A program made the translations under genes and the position numbers. A DNA stretch of 64,000 nt from Bacteroidales bacterium UBA3843 (GTDB taxonomy: Bacteria; Bacteroidota; Bacteroidia; Bacteroidales; Paludibacteraceae). Positions 1-7,648 of the stretch are shown one piece after another. The stretch spans positions 1-64,000 of the forward strand of contig DGHR01000005.1 of the NCBI GenBank assembly GCA_002392745.1. Direction: 5' to 3'. Within the stretch, counting starts at the first letter, position 1, and each line of letters starts with the position of its first letter. The notes beneath the pieces were generated by a model. The model made no database searches, was not told where the DNA came from, and worked only from the letters and a program-made list of their open reading frames with translations.

Positions 1-48
1 CAGGCGGGACAATGGACGAAAGGGAGATGCGAAAAGCATAGAAGAGAC

Positions 49-1119
49 ATGGCAAATGAGCATGACATATGGCAATGGAAGGAACCGGGAACAGCATGGA
101 AAGGTGCCGGCATCTATCATGTGACGCTGACCATTCCGTCGCGTGAGCCTTTGTTGGGCGAGTTGGTAATTCCGGAGAATGACCCCAGACAAGCACGAGT
201 AGAACGGACGGAGCTGGGGGAGAAAATAGTGCATACTATATTTCATATACAAGACATTCATCCGGAGGTGCGTGTGATACAATTCTGTGTAATGCCCGAT
301 CATGTACACGCCGTTTTATATGTCACGCAGCCTATGCAAAAAGGGATATCAACGGTGGTTCGCGGTTGGTGGCAGGGTGCTAAGAAAGAAGGAAGAGAAT
401 TTGCTTCGCCGTTTTCCCCGAATATTATTCGGGATAATAAACGAAGCCCTATGCGGGATAACAAACGAAAGAGAAATATAACCAGCCCTATGCGGGGCAA
501 TGAACGCTCTGCGGCAGATTCTATCTTTACCGAGATGCCATTCATACGCCCGATGTCTCATAAAGGACAATTACAAACCATGATTCGCTATGTGCAGATG
601 AATCCGCAGCGATTGGCTACCAAGCGGCTGAAACCCGGATTCTTCCGCGTACAGGAAGAGATTGAGATAGGCGGGCGGATGTATCGCGGCATCGGCAATG
701 CCGCTTTGCTACAAGCGGAGAGATATGCACCGGTACACGTGCGGCGGACGATGATAGGCGAGGCAATGCACGGCGATGATACACGGCTACGCGATTATAT
801 GAACGGCTGCGTGCTGGCTGCAAGACAGGGCGCAGTGATGGTCTCGCCGTTTATCTCCGACAAGGAGAAAGAGGTGATGGCGGTTCTACTGGCGGAGGCA
901 CACCCCTTCATCTATATCGCGGATAACGGCTTTGACGATTACTACAAGCCGAGTGACGGCTTGTTCGACTCCGTCGCTGCAGGGCGCGTGCTGATGCTCT
1001 CGCCGTGGGAACACGACCCCTCAAAACGCCATGTGACGCGCGCGGAGTGCGTCGCGATGAATCAGATGGCAGAGGAGATATGCAATTTGACAAACAACAA
1101 GACTAACCTATGTCCGTAG
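49..1119 (+). CDS. REP-associated tyrosine transposase-like protein (Y1_Tnp/RAYT)
   Basis: IS200-like HUH transposase fold. The HUH motif is seen as MPDHVHAVL near residues 82-90. A candidate catalytic tyrosine lies in IRYVQMNP near residues 182-189. Single-copy relatives (RAYTs) act on REP hairpins in bacterial genomes. Between the two motifs, residues about 128-152 form a basic linker (RDNKRSPMRDNK and similar) encoded by imperfect direct DNA repeats, which looks like a repeat inserted in frame. The protein has a long C-terminal extension of unknown role after the Y1 domain. No flanking inverted repeats were found, so it is probably a domesticated RAYT and not an active insertion sequence. 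Its stop overlaps the start of the next, broken gene by 10 bp. Confidence 0.8.
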   Translation: MANEHDIWQWKEPGTAWKGAGIYHVTLTIPSREPLLGELVIPENDPRQARVERTELGEKIVHTIFHIQDIHPEVRVIQFCVMPDHVHAVLYVTQPMQKGISTVVRGWWQGAKKEGREFASPFSPNIIRDNKRSPMRDNKRKRNITSPMRGNERSAADSIFTEMPFIRPMSHKGQLQTMIRYVQMNPQRLATKRLKPGFFRVQEEIEIGGRMYRGIGNAALLQAERYAPVHVRRTMIGEAMHGDDTRLRDYMNGCVLAARQGAVMVSPFISDKEKEVMAVLLAEAHPFIYIADNGFDDYYKPSDGLFDSVAAGRVLMLSPWEHDPSKRHVTRAECVAMNQMAEEICNLTNNKTNLCP

Positions 1120-1570
1120 TACAATACAAGAAATATTTCTGGCTGGTGGATACAATCCGGAGTGCGGGGAGAATCAGCCGCGAAGAAATAGACCGCAAAT
1201 GGGCGAGTGCGCGAATTAACGACAACCACGAGTCACGGTTGCCGGAAAGTACATTCTTCCGCTATAAAAACGCTATTGAGGAACTCTTTGACATCGAAAT
1301 CCTGTGCGACCGCGCCACCGGTCAGTATTACATCGACGATACAGACATTAACAGCCGGACCAAACAATGGCTTCTCTCGCAGTTTGCCGTGAGTCAATCC
1401 CTTGACACCAGCCGAGAGTTGCGTGATTCGAGTGGTTTGTGGCTCCCACGCTCGATTTCATTCAGCAACTCCGCCCGTATGGTGCCAACCTTGAAGTGCT
1501 TGCACCGGACTCCCTGCGCCAACAGTTCGCCGAGGAAGCCCGGAAAATGCTGAAATACTATAAAAAGTAA
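1110..1570 (+). pseudogene. collapsed WYL-domain transcriptional regulator
   Basis: The first ~100 residues (starting MSVVQYKKYFWLVDTI) match the N-terminal winged-helix and linker region of Bacteroidetes WYL regulators, ending in the typical LLSQFAVSQSL. The frame then runs into unrelated sequence to a stop at 1553. In another frame, from about 1450 to the TAA at 1568-1570, the true C-terminus of the family is readable (LDFIQQLRPYGANLEVLAP, then LKYYKK). The central WYL domain (about 150-200 residues in intact relatives) is missing. The simplest reading is one internal deletion, near 1425-1450, that also shifted the frame. It is unlikely to be functional, though the N-terminal DNA-binding part could still be made. 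Confidence 0.75.
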
Positions 1571-1657
1571 CATTTCTTGCCCTAATTTTCTGTCACTTCC
1601 TTTGCGGCGAGATATAGTCACTTAATGTAAAAACCACTACAAAACTACTACAAACTT

Positions 1658-2590
1658 ATGAAAAAAATCTACTTATTTTTGCTTGCACTCGTTGCTTGCA
1701 CATCTCAGATGAACGCTACCGAGGGCGCGTTAGCAGGCCGTTTTACCATCAATGCAGAGGGAAACCAGGTTGTTTTCTCGCTGGGAAACCTGCAGTACCA
1801 AGCCTCCACACAGACTTGGCAGTTTGCCGCAAAGCAACATAACCTCATAGGCACAGCCAATACCCACATCAGCGACGATTACAGCGGATGGATTGACCTC
1901 TTCGGTTGGGGAACCGGTAATCATCCGACGGAGCATAGACCTCATTCTGAATACTATGGCAAATTTGCCGACTGGGGCGCAAATGCCATCCTGAACGGCG
2001 GCAACGAGGCCAACATGTGGAGGACCTTGACTACCGAAGAATGGAGTTACCTATTCTGCGGCCGGACGAACGCAGCCAAGCTGTTTGGTATGGGTTCAGT
2101 CAATGGGGTGAAGGGTGCTATACTGTTGCCGGACAACTGGTCGGGCGACCTGTTTACCGACACAGAGAATGGTCTGAGCGACCGGGACGGATGGTATAAA
2201 AACCTCGACGGTACCAACTTCACCTTCCACACCTATTCCGCGGCACAATGGGAGATAATGGAAGCCAACGGCGCCGTTTTCCTGCCGGTAACAGGCTACC
2301 GCATCGACGCAGAGGTGGATCAAACAGAAGAGTACGGCAACTACTGGTCTGCCACACCCAGCGAGGAGAACGATGCGTACCTGCTTTATTTTGACGGCAC
2401 GGATGTAACTCCGGCGGAGATAGATGTGCGCTATTACGGCGAAGCCGTCCGGCTGGTGAAAGATGTCAACACCACCACGATAGAGAATATACAAGGGGAC
2501 GATTTACAATGCACTAAGACTATTCGGGACGGAATGCTTGTGATTGAGCGGAACGGAAAAGAATACACCGTCACCGGCACTGTTTACTAA
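1658..2590 (+). CDS. secreted protein of unknown function (FISUMP-like fold), 310 aa
   Basis: Starts with a signal peptide (MKKIYLFLLALVACTSQMNA). The mature part has the pattern VVFSLGNLQYQASTQTWQFA and IDLFGWGTGNH, seen in secreted Bacteroidales proteins related to the Fibrobacter major paralogous (FISUMP) domain. GYRID and NYWSATPSEENDAY near residues 218-245 fit that fold. The C-terminus ends in GMLVIERNGKEYTVTG, which resembles the tail of the repeat protein at 24688-26430 and may be a sorting or anchoring tail (inference). No enzyme motif was recognised. It stands alone and is followed by a good terminator. Confidence 0.7.
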   Translation: MKKIYLFLLALVACTSQMNATEGALAGRFTINAEGNQVVFSLGNLQYQASTQTWQFAAKQHNLIGTANTHISDDYSGWIDLFGWGTGNHPTEHRPHSEYYGKFADWGANAILNGGNEANMWRTLTTEEWSYLFCGRTNAAKLFGMGSVNGVKGAILLPDNWSGDLFTDTENGLSDRDGWYKNLDGTNFTFHTYSAAQWEIMEANGAVFLPVTGYRIDAEVDQTEEYGNYWSATPSEENDAYLLYFDGTDVTPAEIDVRYYGEAVRLVKDVNTTTIENIQGDDLQCTKTIRDGMLVIERNGKEYTVTGTVY

Positions 2591-2640
2591 AAAAATGGGC
2601 TGGGCTCCGGCCTTAGCGGCTCCATATTGAGCGGCACAGG

Positions 2641-2667
2641 AAAAGCGTTCTACGGGCGCTTTTTTTG
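2641..2667 (+). terminator. Rho-independent terminator
   Basis: Stem AAAAGCG (2641-2647) pairs with CGCTTTT (2657-2663) across a 9-base loop and runs into a T tract. It lies 50 bp after the secreted-protein gene. Confidence 0.75.
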
Positions 2668-2724
2668 TGTTTTTTTATATTTTTTCGACTTCACTCCCAG
2701 TTTTTGAGAGTTTGAAGTAGGCTA

Positions 2725-2776
2725 AGTTTGGGGCTCGCGGTCACAAACTGACCGCGCACAGGACAAAGAGAAGTAC
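2725..2776. repeat. variable-stem hairpin cassette (copy 1)
   Basis: CGCGGTC (2736-2742) pairs perfectly with GACCGCG (2750-2756). A flank reading CGCACAGGACAAAGAGAAGTAC follows, from 2755 to 2776. Near-identical flanks follow two hairpins with different stems at 55418-55500. AGTTTG at 2725-2730 could instead pair with CAAACT in the loop. Confidence 0.55.
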
Positions 2777-2796
2777 AAAGGACGGATGTACGAAGG

Positions 2797-2876
2797 AACC
2801 CCACCCCGGCCCTCCCCTCAAGGGAGGGAGGGGAAAGGATGTACGAAGGACGAATGTACGATGTACGAAGGAAGGG
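2797..2876. repeat. C-rich/G-rich hairpin plus TACGAAGGA word
   Basis: A C-rich run, CCCTCCCCTCAAGGGAGGG, forms a short hairpin. It is followed at 2838-2876 by GGATGTACGAAGGACGAATG and then TACGATGTACGAAGGAAGG. The 30 bases at 2846-2875 recur identically at 55563-55592. Variants lie inside coding sequence at 23615 and 47190. Confidence 0.8.
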
Positions 2877-2985
2877 GAAAGGTTAAAGGTTAAAGGTTAA
2901 AGGTTAAAGGTTAAAGGTTATAGGTAATAGGTTATAGGTAATAGGTTATAGGTAATAGGTTATAGGTGAAAGGTGATAGGTGATT
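2877..2985. repeat. tandem heptamer array (GGTTAAA, then GGTTATA/GGTAATA)
   Basis: About five GGTTAAA units are followed by alternating GGTTATA and GGTAATA units and then GGTGAAA and GGTGATA units. All keep a 7-base period starting with GG. No spacers or protein product. Confidence 0.9.
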
Positions 2986-3212
2986 GCTTTTTATTCCTTT
3001 CTCGGCGGAGGTCATGTCTGGTTGGAGCGACGCTCCCCGCGGCTCCTGCCGTTCTTAGCCACAAGGGCACGATTAACGTTCCGATTTTCGAAGCCAAAAG
3101 TCAATTGGCTTCTCCATCCCGAAAGCGGAAGGACGTTCCGGGTTAAAGGGAGCCTACCCCCAGCCCCTCCCAAAAGGGAAGGGAGAATGGTAAACAGCGC
3201 AATACACCCCCG
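2986..3212. repeat. non-coding stretch with several hairpins
   Basis: No convincing gene. Visible structures: GGAGCG-A-CGCTCC near 3024; GAAGCCAA (3090-3097) pairing with TTGGCTTC (3105-3112); CGGAA/TTCCG near 3128; and CCCCTCCC/GGGAAGGG near 3166, a member of the C-rich/G-rich hairpin family. These look like remnants of intergenic repeats. Confidence 0.55.
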
Positions 3213-3247
3213 AAAATGGCACTCGCAACACGCGGGTGGCATTTTTT
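3213..3247 (+). terminator. possible terminator ahead of prfB
   Basis: AAAATG and GCACTCGC pair, with one bulge and one wobble, with GCGGGTGGC and CATTTT. A T run follows at once. It would insulate the repeat region from the prfB promoter. Confidence 0.4.
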
Positions 3248-3248
3248 A

Positions 3249-3280
3249 TTTGCATATGTCAGAAAAAAGCAGTAAATTTG
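3249..3280 (+). promoter_or_regulatory. Bacteroidetes promoter for prfB
   Basis: TTTG (3249-3252), 20 bp, TAAATTTG (3273-3280). The predicted transcript starts about 25 bases before the ATG at 3312. Confidence 0.7.
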
Positions 3281-3311
3281 CAGCCGATTTAGATTGGCTA
3301 ATTATAGACTT

Positions 3312-4418
3312 ATGATAACAATAGAACAATTAAAAGAGATTCAACAACGTGCAGACAAACTGAAAAACTACCTGCAGATAGACGAGAAACGTATTCAGTT
3401 AGAGGAAGAGGAACTGCACACGCAGGCTCCCGGATTTTGGGACGACGCCAAAGCTGCCGAGGCGCAGATGCGCAAGGTGAAAGGCATAAAACGATGGATT
3501 GAAGGCTATGAAGGTGTACGCGCTGCCGTAGAGGAACTGGCGCTCGCTTTCGACTATTACAAAGAGGAACTGGTGACGGAAGAAGAGGTGGATACCGCCT
3601 ACAACCATGCGCTGCAGGAGGTGGAGGACCTGGAGATGAAGAACATGCTTTCGCATGAGGAAGACCAGATGCCGGCCGTGCTGAAGATAGTCGCCGGCGC
3701 AGGAGGTACAGAGGCGCAAGACTGGGCGGAACAGCTGATGCGCATGTATCAGCGGTATTGCGAAAAACACGACTACAAAGTGACCATCGCCAACCTGCAA
3801 GAGGGTGACGAAGCCGGAATCAAGACCGTCACTTTCAACATAGAGGGCGATATGGCGTACGGCTATCTCAAGAGCGAGAACGGCGTACACCGCCTCGTGC
3901 GCGTCAGCCCATACAACGCACAAGGCAAGCGTATGACATCCTTCGCTTCGGTCTTTGTGGTGCCTCTCATCGACGACACCATCGAGGTGGAAGTCAATCC
4001 CGCAGGAATCAGTTGGGACACCTTCCGCAGTTCCGGAGCCGGAGGACAGAACGTCAACAAAGTGGAATCCGGTGTACGACTGCATTACAAGTTCGTCAAC
4101 CCGCTGACTAATCAGCCTGACGAGATTGTCATTGAGAACACCGAGACGCGAGACCAGCCCAAGAACCGCGAGAACGCACTACGCCACCTGCGCTCGCAAC
4201 TATACGAACTGGAACTGGAGAAACGCCGGCAGGCGCAAGCCAAAGTGGAGGCGGGCAAGAAGAAGATTGAATGGGGCTCGCAGATTCGCAGTTACGTCTT
4301 TGACGACCGGCGCGTGAAAGACCACCGCACCAACTACCAGACCTCAAACGTCAATGCCGTAATGGACGGAGAGATTGATGCGTTCATCAAGGCGTACCTG
4401 ATGGAGTTTCCGGATTGA
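3312..4418 (+). CDS. prfB: peptide chain release factor 2
   Basis: Release factor 2 recognises UGA/UAA stop codons and triggers peptide release. The catalytic GGQ motif is in SSGAGGQNVNKVESGVRL near residues 240-257. The stop-recognition region reads VRVSPYNAQGKRMTSFASVF, the form I recall for Bacteroidetes RF2. The C-terminus DHRTNYQTSNVNAVMDG is typical. I use the ATG at 3312 (MITIEQLKEIQQ) because the promoter's -7 box ends at 3280 and this start matches the family. The frame is continuous, so the programmed +1 frameshift found in many prfB genes is absent. A peptidase gene follows after 51 bp containing GTTAAA words. Confidence 0.95.
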   Translation: MITIEQLKEIQQRADKLKNYLQIDEKRIQLEEEELHTQAPGFWDDAKAAEAQMRKVKGIKRWIEGYEGVRAAVEELALAFDYYKEELVTEEEVDTAYNHALQEVEDLEMKNMLSHEEDQMPAVLKIVAGAGGTEAQDWAEQLMRMYQRYCEKHDYKVTIANLQEGDEAGIKTVTFNIEGDMAYGYLKSENGVHRLVRVSPYNAQGKRMTSFASVFVVPLIDDTIEVEVNPAGISWDTFRSSGAGGQNVNKVESGVRLHYKFVNPLTNQPDEIVIENTETRDQPKNRENALRHLRSQLYELELEKRRQAQAKVEAGKKKIEWGSQIRSYVFDDRRVKDHRTNYQTSNVNAVMDGEIDAFIKAYLMEFPD

Positions 4419-4469
4419 TGATCGCTTAGCGACGTTAAAGTGTTAAACTGTTAAAGTGTTAAAATGTTC

Positions 4470-5708
4470 ATGAAGAAAGTATTATTTATAGCCGCAATGA
4501 CGGCAATGAGTGCAAGCCTTTTCGCGCAGACAGACACGACCAAGGTACAAAGTGGGCCAAGTGGGCAGTACCAAAGTACAAAGGACAGTACCGAGGGATT
4601 TCAGTTCACAACGATAGACAGCGTGGCTATCACGCCGGTTAAGGACCAGAACCGCAGTTCGACCTGCTGGTCGTTTTCCACCATCGGTTTTCTCGAGTCC
4701 GAGCTCCTGCGCACCAAGGGAAAGGAGTACGACCTGAGCGAGATGTTCGTGGTAAGCAAGACGATGATGGACCGCGCCACCTATTGCGTGCGGCTGTACA
4801 ACGAACCGCATTTTGCGCCCGGAGGTAGCGCTTATGATGTCATCTATTGCATGAAGCACTATGGTCTCGTGCCGCAGTCTGCCATGCCCGGCATCAAATA
4901 CGGTTGGACGAAAAACGACACACTGCCCGTTCATAACGAACTGGACCGCGTTGCCGGAGGCTACCTGAAGGGGCTGACCGGGCTCAAGAAGCTCTCGCCC
5001 GTATGGCGCCAGGGGCTGCAGGCAATCTATGACACGTATTTAGGGGCTTGCCCGGAAGAGTTTGAATACGAAGGCAAGAAATACACGCCGCAGTCATTCG
5101 CCGCGATGCTCGGACTAAACGCAGACGACTATGTGTCCATCACCAGTTACACCCACCACCCCTTCTACGAGACATTCGCATTGGAGGTACCGGACAACTG
5201 GCGCATGGACGAGATGTACAACCTGCCCATAGACGAGATGATGGCGGTCATTGACAACGCCCTCGCCAACGGTTACACTCTGGCATGGGGAGCTGACGTG
5301 AGCGAGTTAGGCTTCACACGCAAGGGAATTGGAGTGGTGCCCGACGAGGACAACGGAGCCGATATCACCGGAAGCGATGCCGCCAAATGGGTCGGCATGA
5401 CGGCGGACAAGAAGAAAGAGGAACTGACCAAACGACCGCTGCCTGAGAAAGAAATCACACAGCAGATGCGCCAGGATGCGTACGACAACTGGGAGAACAC
5501 CGACGACCACGGCATGCAGATTTTCGGCACCGCCAAAGACCAGAACGGCAAGAAATACTACATGGTTAAGAACAGTTGGGGCACCGCACGCTCGGACTAC
5601 AAGGGAATTTGGTATGTCAGTGAAGCCTTCATGCGATACAAGACCAACGATGTACTGGTACACAAAAACGCACTCCCGAAGGACATTAAGAAGAAATTAA
5701 AGTTGTGA
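4470..5708 (+). CDS. secreted C1-family cysteine peptidase (bleomycin hydrolase/PepC-like)
   Basis: Papain-like aminopeptidase of the C1B type. A signal peptide (MKKVLFIAAMTAMSASLFAQ) implies export. The catalytic Cys lies in VKDQNRSSTCWSFSTIGFLES, the His in DDHGMQIFG, and the Asn in YMVKNSWGTA. The ~413-residue length fits bleomycin hydrolase relatives. The start at 4470 is preferred over 4464 because it begins directly with MKK. The segment just after the signal peptide (residues about 24-41, VQSGPSGQYQSTKDS) is encoded by GTACCAAAGTACAAAGGAC-like repeat words, so the mature N-terminus seems to have been extended by a repeat. Confidence 0.85.
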   Translation: MKKVLFIAAMTAMSASLFAQTDTTKVQSGPSGQYQSTKDSTEGFQFTTIDSVAITPVKDQNRSSTCWSFSTIGFLESELLRTKGKEYDLSEMFVVSKTMMDRATYCVRLYNEPHFAPGGSAYDVIYCMKHYGLVPQSAMPGIKYGWTKNDTLPVHNELDRVAGGYLKGLTGLKKLSPVWRQGLQAIYDTYLGACPEEFEYEGKKYTPQSFAAMLGLNADDYVSITSYTHHPFYETFALEVPDNWRMDEMYNLPIDEMMAVIDNALANGYTLAWGADVSELGFTRKGIGVVPDEDNGADITGSDAAKWVGMTADKKKEELTKRPLPEKEITQQMRQDAYDNWENTDDHGMQIFGTAKDQNGKKYYMVKNSWGTARSDYKGIWYVSEAFMRYKTNDVLVHKNALPKDIKKKLKL

Positions 5709-5774
5709 TTTCTTAGCCCTAAAGGGAACAATTATTTTTCGGCAGGCGAAAATTCTGTGATGTATAATTTATAA

Positions 5775-6140
5775 TTGGTGATTTTGGAAACGGCACAAGG
5801 CATATACAAAGACCGCGGAAGCAAGTTTCTCGCGTTTGCGGAACCGATACAGAACGAAGAGGAAGCCAAAGCGCGGATAACGTGGTACAAGAAGAAATAC
5901 CACGACGCCAGACATGTCTGCTATGCCTACAGGCTGGGAGCCAATCTATGGCGCACCAAGGACGACGGAGAGCCGCACGGCACAGCCGGCGCACCTATCC
6001 TGCGCTCGATTGATGCAAGAGGGTTAGACAATATTCTCGTGGTAGTAGTGCGCTATTTCGGCGGCACTTTGCTCGGGACCGGAGGGTTGATGGTAGCCTA
6101 TAGAGAAGCGGCTAAAGCCGCATTGGAAAACTATGGATGA
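5775..6140 (+). CDS. YigZ/IMPACT-family protein, N-terminal domain only
   Basis: Matches the IMPACT (UPF0029) domain: GIYKDRGSKFLAFAEP, DARHVCYAYRLG, DDGEPHGTAGAPIL and VVVRYFGGTLLGTGGL are the family's signature stretches. Full-length YigZ is about 200 residues with a second, ferredoxin-like domain (DUF1949). Here the frame stops at 121 residues, right after the IMPACT domain. No ATG is available: a TAA precedes TTG (5775) and GTG (5778), so the start is one of these. The stop overlaps the next gene's ATG, suggesting translational coupling. Molecular role unknown. Confidence 0.75.
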   Translation: MVILETAQGIYKDRGSKFLAFAEPIQNEEEAKARITWYKKKYHDARHVCYAYRLGANLWRTKDDGEPHGTAGAPILRSIDARGLDNILVVVVRYFGGTLLGTGGLMVAYREAAKAALENYG

Positions 6141-7140
6141 ATTTAAAGACATACGAGCTTATCGCGTCGGGTGGCTGCTGCCGCTAACGGATGGACTGCT
6201 TATGTTTCCGCTGTTGCAGATTCTGGCGTGGCGCAAGACAAAGAGCCTGCGGCTGGAATATATGGGTGAGCGCAAACAGATAGAAAACGACATACGCCAT
6301 GGAGCCTTCTTCATGACCAATCACCGGGATATCATCATGGATGCCGCGTGGCTGTCTTACCGGCTGCGGATGCGCTATGGCATACGCCCCTACATGGGCA
6401 TCGGGGACAACTTGTTCGCCAACAAATGGATAGAGTTTGTTGTCCGTTTCAACCGCTGTTTTGCCGTGAAGCGCAATGCAGGAGCACATGCCCAACTCGA
6501 GAACGCACGAGTGCTATCGGCATACATACGCCACCTGCGCAGCCGCGGAAAATCAATATGGCTGGCACAACGCGAGGGACGCGCTAAGGACAGCAACGAC
6601 CTCACACAAGCCTCGGTGCTGCACATGCTCACTATCGACGCTCCGGATTTCTTCGAGGCGGTCAAACAACTGAATATATGCCCCGTGAGCATCAACTACG
6701 AGTTCGACCCGTGCGACTACCTGAAGGCACGAGAGATGCAACTCAAACGCGACAACCCGCGCTGGCGCAAGACCAAACGCGATGACGTGGAATCGATGCT
6801 GACCGGTATCCGTGGTCAGAAAGGAGAGGTGGTGTACCGACTGACACCCAGCATCAATCCCGAGATAGACTCCCTGCTGGCCGAACACCCGGAATACCGC
6901 CAACTGCCGCCCCACGACCAGGCACAATTGGTATGCGACATCATAGACCGCCATATACACAGAGGCTATGAGATATACCATCGCGGCACGGATTTTGATG
7001 CCTACATTGAAAGCCGGCTGGCTATGATAGATATTCCCGGCAAAGACGAGGCATTCCTGCGGGAAAAACTATATGAAATGTATAATAATCCGGTCATCAA
7101 CCACCGGAAAAGTATGGAAGAGTTGAACGATGAAAAATGA
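6133..7140 (+). CDS. PlsC-like acyltransferase, 335 aa
   Basis: Glycerolipid acyltransferase family. The catalytic NHxxxxD motif is NHRDIIMD at residues 62-69, and the second motif is WLAQREGRAKDS near 143-154. It has a hydrophobic N-terminal segment (GWLLPLTDGLLMFPLLQILAW) and is likely membrane-associated. It probably transfers a fatty acyl chain to a phospholipid or related acceptor, but the substrate cannot be read from sequence. It overlaps the YigZ-like gene upstream and coaD downstream by a few bases, so the three are likely cotranscribed. Confidence 0.8.
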   Translation: MDEFKDIRAYRVGWLLPLTDGLLMFPLLQILAWRKTKSLRLEYMGERKQIENDIRHGAFFMTNHRDIIMDAAWLSYRLRMRYGIRPYMGIGDNLFANKWIEFVVRFNRCFAVKRNAGAHAQLENARVLSAYIRHLRSRGKSIWLAQREGRAKDSNDLTQASVLHMLTIDAPDFFEAVKQLNICPVSINYEFDPCDYLKAREMQLKRDNPRWRKTKRDDVESMLTGIRGQKGEVVYRLTPSINPEIDSLLAEHPEYRQLPPHDQAQLVCDIIDRHIHRGYEIYHRGTDFDAYIESRLAMIDIPGKDEAFLREKLYEMYNNPVINHRKSMEELNDEK

Positions 7141-7598
7141 AAGATGATATGAAAAGAGCTATTTTCCCCGGGTCATTCGACCCGTTTACCGTAGGTCATT
7201 ACGACATCGTCAAACGCGGTTTGGAACTGTTTGACGAGATTGTGATCGGCATCGGCCGTAACAGTACCAAGAAAGAGACCTTCCCTATTCGCGAACGCGA
7301 AGAGGCTATCCGTAAGATATTTGCCGACGAGCCGCGCGTAAAGGTGGCCATATACGACTGCCTGACCGTCGATTTCGCCAAAGAGCAGGAAGCGCGCTTT
7401 ATCCTGCGCGGCATCCGTTGCGTAGAGGACTTCGAATACGAACGGAACATGGCGGAAGCCAACAAACAGATGGGCAGCGTGGAGACAATCATACTTTACA
7501 CCCGCCCCGAGTACGCACATATCTCATCCACTCTGGTGCGCGACCTGTACGCCTATGGAAAGGACGTCAGCGCCTTTGTGCCGAACAAACTGAGATAA
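7137..7598 (+). CDS. coaD: phosphopantetheine adenylyltransferase
   Basis: Fourth step of coenzyme A synthesis: transfers AMP from ATP to 4'-phosphopantetheine. The nucleotidyltransferase motif FPGSFDPFTVGHYDIV is at the N-terminus and ISSTLVRDL near the C-terminus. RGIRCVEDFEYERNMAEANK is characteristic of CoaD. Starts at 7137 (overlapping the previous stop) or at the in-frame ATG 7149 (MKRAIFPGS). About 150 residues, normal for the family. Confidence 0.95.
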   Translation: MKDDMKRAIFPGSFDPFTVGHYDIVKRGLELFDEIVIGIGRNSTKKETFPIREREEAIRKIFADEPRVKVAIYDCLTVDFAKEQEARFILRGIRCVEDFEYERNMAEANKQMGSVETIILYTRPEYAHISSTLVRDLYAYGKDVSAFVPNKLR

Positions 7599-7648
7599 AC
7601 AGCTTCGCTGAAAGTCAAAAGTAGAAAGACAACAGACAATAGACAAAA

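Noticed and set aside
2877..2985. CRISPR-like array
   Set aside because: Units are 7 bases with no unique spacers and no cas genes nearby.
3312..3420. Programmed frameshift site in prfB
   Set aside because: The frame is continuous from the ATG through the whole protein.
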